DNA from: Clostridiales bacterium
GTDB lineage: Bacteria; Bacillota; Clostridia; Christensenellales; CAG-1252
Reading direction: 5' to 3'
NCBI GenBank assembly: GCA_003445835.1
Contig: DMCI01000099.1
Location: forward strand, 1 to 7,788
Length of the DNA: 7,788 nt
This document shows positions 1 to 5,467 of this stretch, piece after piece (within the stretch, counting starts at the first letter, position 1; each line of letters begins with the position of its first letter). The translations under genes and the position numbers were made by a program. Under the pieces are notes generated by a model. It saw only the letters and a list, made by a program, of their open reading frames with translations, searched no databases and was not told the DNA's origin.

Positions 1-29
1 GTGAAAGGATCTCTGCCTGTACCTGGAAA

Positions 30-102
30 AGCCGATGATCGGACTCGAACCGATAACCTACTGATTACAAATCAGCCGCTCTGCCAATTGAGCCACACCG
101 GC
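30..102 (-). tRNA. tRNA-Thr (anticodon TGT)
   Basis: Read on the minus strand, this folds as a complete cloverleaf. The 7-bp acceptor stem is GCCGGTG/CATCGGC with one G-T pair. The D-arm is GCTC/GAGC, the anticodon stem GCTGA/TCAGT encloses loop TTTGTAA, and the T-arm ATCGG/CCGAT encloses TTCGAGT. The anticodon TGT lies at plus positions 67-69 and reads ACN threonine codons. The base after the acceptor stem is T (U73) and the following bases are TTTCC, so CCA is not encoded and must be added after 3' trimming. It is the third and last tRNA visible in the cluster, only 4 nt after tRNA-Ile2. Confidence 0.95.
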
Positions 103-106
103 AAAA

Positions 107-180
107 TGGATCCGCAGGGACTCGAACCCCGGACCAATCGGTTATGAGCCGACCGCTCTAACCAACTGAGCTAAAGGCCC
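107..180 (-). tRNA. tRNA-Ile2 (anticodon CAT, lysidine type) with mismatched acceptor stem
   Basis: The D-arm (GCTC/GAGC), anticodon stem (GTCGG/CCGAT) with loop CTCATAA, and T-arm (CGGGG/CCCTG around TTCGAGT) are intact. The anticodon CAT is at plus 144-146. The CTCATAA loop and the GGGCCTTTAGCTC 5' end resemble the minor tRNA-Ile2, whose C34 is converted to lysidine by TilS to read AUA, rather than elongator tRNA-Met. The acceptor stem is odd: 5' GGGCCTT faces 3' CGGATCC, giving only three Watson-Crick pairs, two G-T pairs and two mismatches (C4-A69, T7-C66). CCA is not encoded; the discriminator is A. It could be functional with a weak stem, a chimera of two tRNA genes, or a decaying gene. 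Met is a less likely identity. Confidence 0.82.
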
Positions 181-191
181 AAGATACTTCT

Positions 192-267
192 TGGTCGGGG
201 TGAAGAGACTTGAACTCCCGGCCCCATGGTCCCAAACCACGTGCGCTACCATCTGCGCTACACCCCG
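192..267 (-). tRNA. tRNA-Pro (anticodon TGG), CCA encoded
   Basis: On the minus strand the acceptor stem CGGGGTG/CACCCCG is perfect. The D-arm is GCGC/GCGC, the anticodon stem CGTGG/CCATG encloses loop TTTGGGA, and the T-arm GGGAG/CTCTT encloses TTCAAGT. The anticodon TGG (plus 232-234) reads CCN proline codons. Discriminator A is followed by an encoded CCA at 192-194, unlike the other two tRNAs of the cluster. It is the promoter-proximal tRNA, beginning about 12 nt after the predicted transcription start, and an 11-nt spacer separates it from tRNA-Ile2. Confidence 0.95.
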
Positions 268-285
268 AAGATTTGCGACTTAATA

Positions 286-314
286 ATCATACAATAGACC
301 GCCCGCAATGTCAA
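286..314 (-). promoter_or_regulatory. Sigma-A promoter of the tRNA cluster
   Basis: On the minus strand TTGACA (plus 309-314) and TATGAT (plus 286-291) are separated by exactly 17 bp. The -35 is perfect and the -10 matches five of six consensus bases. The expected start is near 279-280, about 12 nt before tRNA-Pro. This fits a strong stable-RNA promoter. Confidence 0.88.
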
Positions 315-316
315 GA

Positions 317-345
317 TTTTTTCGCGATTTTTTCAAGTTTTTTTT
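317..345 (-). promoter_or_regulatory. Phased A-tracts upstream of the tRNA promoter (UP-element-like)
   Basis: Three runs of 6, 6 and 8 A residues (minus strand) begin at plus positions 317, 328 and 338, so they recur every 10-11 bp. Relative to a start near 279 they lie at about -38 to -43, -49 to -54 and -59 to -66. These positions suit contacts by the RNA polymerase alpha C-terminal domain and would also bend the DNA. The role is inferred from position and composition. Confidence 0.55.
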
Positions 346-371
346 GAACCTTAAAAATGAGCGCTAACAGG

Positions 372-1400
372 CTATTCTTCGCACACGTCAAGGTGGAAAG
401 CGACCACTTCCCGCCCTTGTTCTTTCTCCTCGGGATAAAGCTCGAACATTTTCTCCATATACTCCATAATTCCTACGTCTCTGAAGCCGATGGACGCGTG
501 ATCCAGGCTGTCGTAGGCGCTTTCAAAACTGTCAAAACGTTCGATCGAGGTAACTTTGGCTTTGAGCAGTTGGGGCGTATGGCTGTTTTTGATGAAGTAG
601 ATGGCGTCCCCTACCTTTACTGCATCCCTTTTGGCGTCCGAAAGACGCAATTCCACCGTTTTGGAACGGGCCTTTATGAGGTCGAAAAAGCGAGGATCTA
701 AGTGCATCGTAACGACACCGTCAACCTTTACTTCCTTTTGCCACTTGCGTTGCAGAGCAAAGGCTTGTTGTTTGCGGCGTTGACGAAGTTTTCCCAATTC
801 CGCACAACGCATCGGCGTAAAGGAACCGTTAAGCATTCTCCCCGGCGTGATGCCGTAACGCTTGATCATCTCCTTATACGTCAACCCCGTCTTTTCCAAA
901 CAATGCTTTAAGAGATAAAGCGCCATTTCGGAATCGTCGTCGGCTTGATGATGTTGAAACTCCGTCGTACGACCCAATTGGACGGAAACCTTATCCAGTC
1001 CGATACCGTTTTCCACATCGTAAACGGCGGAATAGATCATTTGCGTACAAATAAAGCGGAATTCAAACGGCTTTACGTGCGCGCGCTTACACGCTTCGTT
1101 AAACATAAACATATCGTTGTTGGCGGAATGCGCCATAACGATGGTGTCTTTATCTTCCAAATAAGAGGCAAGCTCGTCGCGGATCTCCGCAAAAGTGGGC
1201 TTATCGTCCAAATCTCCCTTCTTCACCTTAAAATCAATGGGTTTGCGAAACTTCATTGCAAAACGACAAAGGGGATTGATCCAATAATTTCTTTTGAAAA
1301 TGATATTGAAGTTTTCATCGGCGAGCACCATTCCCACGCTGAAGACGCTCCCTTTTACAAACATATTGCAAGCTTCAAGATCGACAGATAAGTATTTCAT
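372..1400 (-). CDS. DEDDh-family 3'-5' exonuclease fused to a C-terminal ASCH domain
   Basis: This 342-residue protein (from Met at 1400) has two domains. Residues 1-165 are a DnaQ/RNase T-like exonuclease carrying the full acidic set: D7 and E9 (VDLEA), D96 (HSANND), and H151 with D156 (HQADDD), the H-x4-D spacing of the DEDDh subgroup. A basic linker follows, rich in K, R and Q around 205-225. Residues 229-341 match an ASCH fold, with KTVELR at 247-252 and VKVGDAIYF at 261-269. ASCH domains are linked to RNA and modified-nucleoside binding, so an RNA or tRNA substrate is plausible but unproven. Start choice: GAGGTG at 1407-1412 lies 6 nt before Met at 1400, while a Met at 1418 has no such site and overlaps the -10 element. 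The stop is TAG. No good terminator separates it from the tRNA promoter downstream. Confidence 0.85.
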   Translation of the reverse strand: MKYLSVDLEACNMFVKGSVFSVGMVLADENFNIIFKRNYWINPLCRFAMKFRKPIDFKVKKGDLDDKPTFAEIRDELASYLEDKDTIVMAHSANNDMFMFNEACKRAHVKPFEFRFICTQMIYSAVYDVENGIGLDKVSVQLGRTTEFQHHQADDDSEMALYLLKHCLEKTGLTYKEMIKRYGITPGRMLNGSFTPMRCAELGKLRQRRKQQAFALQRKWQKEVKVDGVVTMHLDPRFFDLIKARSKTVELRLSDAKRDAVKVGDAIYFIKNSHTPQLLKAKVTSIERFDSFESAYDSLDHASIGFRDVGIMEYMEKMFELYPEEKEQGREVVAFHLDVCEE

Positions 1401-1406
1401 TCGTTT

Positions 1407-1412
1407 CACCTC
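1407..1412 (-). promoter_or_regulatory. Ribosome binding site that sets the exonuclease start
   Basis: GAGGTG on the minus strand is followed by AAACGA and the ATG at 1400. The site selects this ATG over the in-frame ATG at 1418, shortening the protein by six residues. Confidence 0.8.
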
Positions 1413-1416
1413 GTTC

Positions 1417-1425
1417 ATTATATCA
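1417..1425 (-). promoter_or_regulatory. Extended -10 promoter of the exonuclease-ASCH gene
   Basis: On the minus strand TGATATAAT is a perfect extended -10 (TGn followed by TATAAT). No recognisable -35 lies 17 bp upstream (TTTTCT at best), which the TG extension could offset. Transcription would start near 1410-1411, leaving a leader of about 10 nt that just includes the ribosome binding site. Confidence 0.6.
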
Positions 1426-1487
1426 CTTTTATACGGATTAGAAAAGCATTGCGGCGTGAAAAGTACAAAAAAGAAGAAAGGGGCATC

Positions 1488-1515
1488 TTGACATTATTCG
1501 TTTTGAATTTATAAT
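1488..1515 (+). promoter_or_regulatory. Promoter of the phosphate permease operon
   Basis: TTGACA at 1488-1493 and TATAAT at 1510-1515 are both perfect consensus hexamers with a 16-bp spacer. The predicted start (about 1522-1523) lies only 3-4 nt before the ATG at 1526, so the mRNA would be nearly leaderless. I see no convincing repeated Pho box. Confidence 0.75.
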
Positions 1516-1525
1516 ATAAGTAACT

Positions 1526-2551
1526 ATGTTTGTGACCTTGCTCGTATTGATCACCATATACACGTTTTATATGGGATATACCGACGGATCAAACGCCGTC
1601 GCCACCTGCATTACGACAAAAGCGATGCATCCGCGTTTTGCCGTATATCTCAGCGCGGTCATTCAGTTTGTCACCGTTGTTCTGTTGTACTTTTTCGTCA
1701 GCAATATGAGCGTTGCCGCCACCGTCGGCAAAGGGATGATACGCAACGCTGCGTTTGACGGTATTGCCGCAAAAGACGCCTTTATTTTTTTGCTTTCCGC
1801 CCTGCTTTCCGCCATATTGTGGAGTTTGATCACCTTTTTCCTCAAACAACCGAACAGCACGTCGCACACCCTTCTCGGCGGGATCATCGGCTCGGCGATA
1901 GGCGCCTTCGGCTTTGGTTCGGTACTTTGGAAAAACGTTCTTCTTCGCATCGTTTTGATGATCTTCCTCGCCCCGATCATTTCGGTTTTGATCGGGTTTG
2001 CCATCAACAAACTCTTGCGCAGGATCGCACTCCGACACGCAACCACTGCCACCGGCAAAGTGGTAAAGACTCTTCAATGGGTCAACGTAGTGCTTTTATC
2101 TTCCGCTATCTCGGTAAACGACGCGCAAAAATCTTTTGGCGTTTATCTCTTGATCGCTTCGGTCGGACTTGCAAAAATTTCCGCCCCGCCCGTCTACGTC
2201 GCTTTTACGTTTGCAACGGCACTCTCCTTTGGAATGATCTTCGGCGGATACCGCATCATCGTGACCATCGGGCAAAAATTGTTTAAGATAAAACCGTTAA
2301 TGTCGCTTTCTTCCCAGATAGCGACAAACGTCGTTATTTTCACTTCCTCCGCGCTTGGCGTCCCCGTCAGCACGGGGCAAGTGATCTCGTCCACCGTCGT
2401 GGGGATCGGCGTATCCGAACGCGTGCGCGGCGTAAAATGGCTCACCGTCAAACGCATCGTGCTCGGTTGGGTCATCACGATGCCTGCAACCATCGCCTTC
2501 GGCGCGATATTTTATCTACTGACCAATCTTATTCTCGGAGGGTTGTTATGA
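1526..2551 (+). CDS. PiT-family inorganic phosphate permease
   Basis: This 341-residue integral membrane protein is very hydrophobic, with about nine or ten predicted spans. It shows the inverted-repeat signatures of the PiT family: GYTDGSNAVAT at 17-27 with PNSTSHTLLGG at 109-119 in the first half, and SAISVNDAQKSFG at 193-205 with VPVSTGQ at 279-285 in the second. Family members bring in phosphate (or sulfate, in a few cases) with protons or sodium. The second signature has GQ where TH is common. The start is the only upstream choice, because an in-frame TAA lies at 1517-1519, yet no Shine-Dalgarno precedes it. The next Met (residue 16) would remove the first membrane span. The TGA stop overlaps the ATG of the DUF47 gene, which supports phosphate as the substrate and translational coupling. 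Confidence 0.9.
   Translation: MFVTLLVLITIYTFYMGYTDGSNAVATCITTKAMHPRFAVYLSAVIQFVTVVLLYFFVSNMSVAATVGKGMIRNAAFDGIAAKDAFIFLLSALLSAILWSLITFFLKQPNSTSHTLLGGIIGSAIGAFGFGSVLWKNVLLRIVLMIFLAPIISVLIGFAINKLLRRIALRHATTATGKVVKTLQWVNVVLLSSAISVNDAQKSFGVYLLIASVGLAKISAPPVYVAFTFATALSFGMIFGGYRIIVTIGQKLFKIKPLMSLSSQIATNVVIFTSSALGVPVSTGQVISSTVVGIGVSERVRGVKWLTVKRIVLGWVITMPATIAFGAIFYLLTNLILGGLL
2537..2542 (+). promoter_or_regulatory. Ribosome binding site of the DUF47 gene, inside the permease 3' end
   Basis: GGAGGG lies 5 nt before the ATG at 2548 and within the last codons of the permease. It fixes this start and makes the downstream gene translatable in its own right as well as by coupling. Confidence 0.8.
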
Positions 2552-3138
2552 AAAACAAGATCAACTTTTTTGATATGCTCAAGGAACAAAGTTCCTACGT
2601 CGTAAAATCGATGACTTTGCTCAACGAATACTGCACCACAAGCAAAGAAGAGCTTGCGGACATCATCATATTGTTGGAGGAAGAAGCGGATGAGGTCAGA
2701 AGACAATTGATCTCACATTTAAACAAGACCTACATCACGCCCATCGACCGCGAAGACCTCTTCCACCTATCCCGCCTGTTAGACGAGATCATCGACTACA
2801 TCAAAACGTCGGTGGACGAGATACACCTCTTTAAGATCATGCCCAACGAAGACTTAATCAAAATCACGTCCACTTTGCTGGAAATGACCAACCACCTCTT
2901 TGATGCCATTTCCAATATGGAACGCGACGAAAAGGCGTCCACGGCGGCGGCTTACAAAGTAAAACACCTTGAAAACGTCATCGACAGCTTGACCAAACAC
3001 GCATACGCAACGATCTTTGAAAGCGACGACTACAAAATGATCTTCAAATACGCCGAGATCTACAAGCACTTGAATCATACCGCCGACGTAGCGGATAGCG
3101 CAATGGACTTCCTGTTGGATATCTTTGCGAAAATGTAA
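2548..3138 (+). CDS. DUF47 / PhoU-like phosphate transport accessory protein
   Basis: This 196-residue, almost wholly helical, acidic protein matches the DUF47 (YkaA-type, Pit accessory) family, structurally related to PhoU. Family features seen are an acidic helix EEEADEVRRQL at about 44-54, the block ITPIDREDLFHLSRLLDEIID at 63-83 (21 residues; key residues P65, D67, D70 and D79), and a C-terminal acidic helix with YKHLNHTADVADSAMD at 172-187. Conserved acidic residues in PhoU-like proteins bind metal clusters. There is no signal peptide or membrane span, so it is cytoplasmic. It follows the PiT gene with an ATGA overlap and its own GGAGGG site, the usual pairing, and probably modulates the permease. 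An upstream in-frame extension to 2437 is only a shadow of the permease gene. The size is close to the family norm of about 205 residues. Confidence 0.9.
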   Translation: MKNKINFFDMLKEQSSYVVKSMTLLNEYCTTSKEELADIIILLEEEADEVRRQLISHLNKTYITPIDREDLFHLSRLLDEIIDYIKTSVDEIHLFKIMPNEDLIKITSTLLEMTNHLFDAISNMERDEKASTAAAYKVKHLENVIDSLTKHAYATIFESDDYKMIFKYAEIYKHLNHTADVADSAMDFLLDIFAKM

Positions 3139-3147
3139 GTTGAAAAT

Positions 3148-3182
3148 AAAAAAAACTCCGTACAAATCGTACGGAGTTTTTT
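3148..3182. terminator. Bidirectional rho-independent terminator
   Basis: A perfect 9-bp stem, ACTCCGTAC (3155-3163) with GTACGGAGT (3169-3177), encloses loop AAATC. It is flanked by an A run on the left and a T run on the right, which also pair. It therefore works in either direction, ending the PiT-DUF47 transcript and the converging ispH-rpsA transcript. It lies 9 nt after the DUF47 stop and 14 nt after the S1 stop. Confidence 0.95.
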
Positions 3183-3196
3183 GTTTTGCGTTTGAA

Positions 3197-5467
3197 TTAC
3201 TTCTCGTCGGAAGGAGTGAAATCCTTGAGCAAGTCGCCGAGAATGTTGTTTTGAACGGTCTCGGTAGCGCCGAAGTTTTCGACGATCTCCTGCTCTTCCT
3301 TGGAGATCTCGTCGCCGGCGGGTTTCTTGCCTCTGCGCTCTTGCGTGGGACGAGCAGAGGTACGAACCCTCTTTTCGCCTTCCTGCGCCTCGTTTTCAGC
3401 GGGCTCTTGCGCGTCTTTGATGGAAAGCGCCATACGGTTGTTGTCAAACTTGATGACCTTCGCTTTAACGACATCGCCAACCTTCAACACGTCAGCCGGA
3501 GAGTTGAGTCTCTTGTCGCTGATGTTGGAAACGTGGACCAAACCGTCCACACCCGGCTCGATGCTGATGAAAGCGCCGAAGTTGACGATGGTCTGAACCG
3601 TACCGGTCACGATGGAACCGACGGGATACTTCTCCTGCGCAAGCTCGTAAGGACGCTTTTGCAAAAGCTTGTAGGAAAGGGAAACTTTGTAGTTTTCCGG
3701 ATCGACCTTGATGATAACGAACTCGTATTCCTTGCCGATCTCAAGCACGTCTGAGGGAGCCTGACCCTTGATCCAGCTAAGCTCGGTCTTGGGAGCCAAG
3801 CAATCGAAGCCGTACACGTTGACGAACGCGCCGAAGTCGGCAAATCTCTTGACCACGCCGGGCACGACGTTGTTGACCTCGAATCTGTCGCGATTGGCTT
3901 CGAAGATAGCCTTCTTCTCTTCTTCCTCGCGAGCCTTCTTCTCCTGCCATTCGGCCTCTGCCTTTTCACGAGCGGCCTTCTTCTCGGAGATCAAAACTTC
4001 CTTGTGGGAAGCGACGATCCTGTGACGCTTGACTTCCGCGCCTTCCTCGCCCTTCTTGTCGGGAAGCTTCTTTACGAGGAGCTTCTTGCCGACGTAGCTT
4101 TGCAGATCTTCATCCGCAACGCGGTGCAATTCGATATGAGAAACAGGGATAAAGACGGTGTAAGAGCCCTTCTTGCCAAGCAAGCCGCCCTTATCGACCG
4201 CTTTGTCGATCTTGAGCTCGAAAACGCTGTCAAGCAAAGCCTTGTCCATCTCTTCGACTTCATCGTACTTTCTCTTGTCAAGCGCGATGTAGTCTTTGTT
4301 GCCGTTCGTGTTGGGAACTACGACCGCGGTAAACTCCATACCTACGGGATAGTCCTCGGGCTTGTACTCGCCATCGGTTAACCTGTCAACAGCGATAAAA
4401 CCGTCCTTCTTGCCAAGCTTCAAACCGGAAACGTACACACCGGTCTCGTCACTGCTGAGGACTTTGACCTTAACACGCATGCCTTCCTTCACTCCGAAGC
4501 TGGTGGACGCCAAGACGTCGTCCATCGTCGTGATCTTCTTCGAGGGTTTGGACTCCTTGGTCTCTTCCGCTGCCGCTGCGACGGGAGCGGTTGCTTCCGT
4601 CATTTCATTCTCCGTATTCTGGAGAGTCACTTCGTTTTCGTTGCTCATTCCTGATAATACCTCCATGATCAACTCCTTTGGAGTTGATGCTCCTGCTGTA
4701 ACGCCAATCTTTTGTATTTCGGAAAAATCTATCGCTTTTGCGTCCTCCGAGTTTTGGATCAAGTACGTCCGCGGGCAGTTTTCTTTGCAAATATCCACGA
4801 GTTTCGCGGTATTTGAGCTGCTGCGGCTTCCGATCACCAAAACGGCGTCGCACGCACAAGAGAGAGACTTCGCCTCAACTTGTCGTTCTTTCGTAGTATA
4901 ACAAATAGTTTGCTTTATAGCAAGTGATTTTAAGTTCTTTTTTAAATGATTTATTATAATATCGGCTTTGGATTCCGAAAAAGTGCTTTGACAAACGAGC
5001 AAATAGTTGCGATCCGGGTCGAAATGCGTGTTTTCGGCCTGCTCGAGGCTTTCGATAACGTCGCATTCTTTTGCGTAACCGCGCGTGCCGATCACTTCCG
5101 GATGAGACGGGTCGCCCACGATGATGACGCGGTAGCCTTTTTGATCGTATTCGGTAACGACGTCGTGTATCTTTTTCACAAAAGGACAAGTGGCGTCCAC
5201 GATCTTTGCGCCCGTAGCGCACAGTTTTTCATAAATATCGGGAGAAACGCCGTGCGCGCGGATCACGACGCTGCCGCCTTTGACGGAGGGGATATTCTCT
5301 TCCCCGATCACGACGTAGCCCGCCTCTTCAAAGCGACGGATGATCCTTTCGTTGTGCGCGATGTTGCCAAACAAATATACGGGCTTTTGGGCGGCGCCGA
5401 AAGCAAGATCGATCGCCCTTTCCACCCCTTTGCAAAGTCCTGCATGTTTGGCGACGACGACTTTCAT
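3197..5467 (-). CDS. ispH-rpsA: Fusion of HMBPP reductase (IspH) and ribosomal protein S1
   Basis: Residues 1-273 form a complete IspH, which reduces HMBPP to IPP and DMAPP with a [4Fe-4S] cluster in the last MEP-pathway step. Cluster ligands C12, C94 and C189 are present, as are H38, H72, H122, E124, T162, N219 and S261 of the active site. A Glu/Ala-rich linker (275-325) leads to four S1 domains at roughly 328-400, 411-490, 530-602 and 615-684. A charged helix (493-527) sits between the second and third, and a charged tail follows. The last two S1 repeats are the most typical (FADFGAFV, IVNFGAFI). S1 binds mRNA on the 30S subunit; four domains is usual in Firmicutes. The fusion is open throughout with no frameshift and is known in Clostridia. 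The start overlaps plsC by ATGA and has only a weak purine-rich site, so translation is probably coupled. Confidence 0.95.
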   Translation of the reverse strand: MKVVVAKHAGLCKGVERAIDLAFGAAQKPVYLFGNIAHNERIIRRFEEAGYVVIGEENIPSVKGGSVVIRAHGVSPDIYEKLCATGAKIVDATCPFVKKIHDVVTEYDQKGYRVIIVGDPSHPEVIGTRGYAKECDVIESLEQAENTHFDPDRNYLLVCQSTFSESKADIIINHLKKNLKSLAIKQTICYTTKERQVEAKSLSCACDAVLVIGSRSSSNTAKLVDICKENCPRTYLIQNSEDAKAIDFSEIQKIGVTAGASTPKELIMEVLSGMSNENEVTLQNTENEMTEATAPVAAAAEETKESKPSKKITTMDDVLASTSFGVKEGMRVKVKVLSSDETGVYVSGLKLGKKDGFIAVDRLTDGEYKPEDYPVGMEFTAVVVPNTNGNKDYIALDKRKYDEVEEMDKALLDSVFELKIDKAVDKGGLLGKKGSYTVFIPVSHIELHRVADEDLQSYVGKKLLVKKLPDKKGEEGAEVKRHRIVASHKEVLISEKKAAREKAEAEWQEKKAREEEEKKAIFEANRDRFEVNNVVPGVVKRFADFGAFVNVYGFDCLAPKTELSWIKGQAPSDVLEIGKEYEFVIIKVDPENYKVSLSYKLLQKRPYELAQEKYPVGSIVTGTVQTIVNFGAFISIEPGVDGLVHVSNISDKRLNSPADVLKVGDVVKAKVIKFDNNRMALSIKDAQEPAENEAQEGEKRVRTSARPTQERRGKKPAGDEISKEEQEIVENFGATETVQNNILGDLLKDFTPSDEK
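4659..4664 (-). promoter_or_regulatory. Candidate internal ribosome binding site for free S1
   Basis: On the minus strand GGAGGT lies 10 nt before an in-frame ATG (4646-4648, residue 274), exactly at the IspH-S1 boundary. A second in-frame ATG (4601-4603, residue 289) has GGAG at 4610-4613 with 6-nt spacing. Either would yield an S1 protein of about 470-480 residues without IspH. Confidence 0.45.
4895..4923 (-). promoter_or_regulatory. Candidate internal promoter inside ispH, upstream of the S1 part
   Basis: On the minus strand TTGCTA (4918-4923) and TATACT (4895-4900) are separated by exactly 17 bp. They lie in an AT-rich patch of the otherwise G+C-balanced gene, with A/T-rich sequence just upstream of the -35. 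The start would be near 4888, giving a leader of about 240 nt before the residue-274 ATG. It may be a chance match in an AT-rich coding stretch. Confidence 0.4.

Noticed and set aside
1..29. Possible further tRNA or terminator after tRNA-Thr
   Set aside because: No cloverleaf start or stem with a U-run is visible in these 29 bases; the transcript continues beyond the window.
333..352. Hairpin TTCAA/TTGAA as a terminator for the exonuclease gene
   Set aside because: The stem is only 5 bp, all but one pair A-T, and on the minus strand it is followed by A, not U. The T-runs are better explained as phased A-tracts.
945..1391. 148-codon plus-strand open frame opposite the exonuclease gene
   Set aside because: It lies fully antisense to a gene with clear motifs, has no family-like sequence and no ribosome site.
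1494..1525. Pho box (PhoP or PhoB operator) at the permease promoter
   Set aside because: I could not find properly spaced repeated half-sites; the T-rich sequence alone is not enough.
1589..2077. 162-codon minus-strand open frame opposite the permease
   Set aside because: Its low-complexity charged sequence is typical of a shadow frame, and it is antisense to a clear PiT gene.
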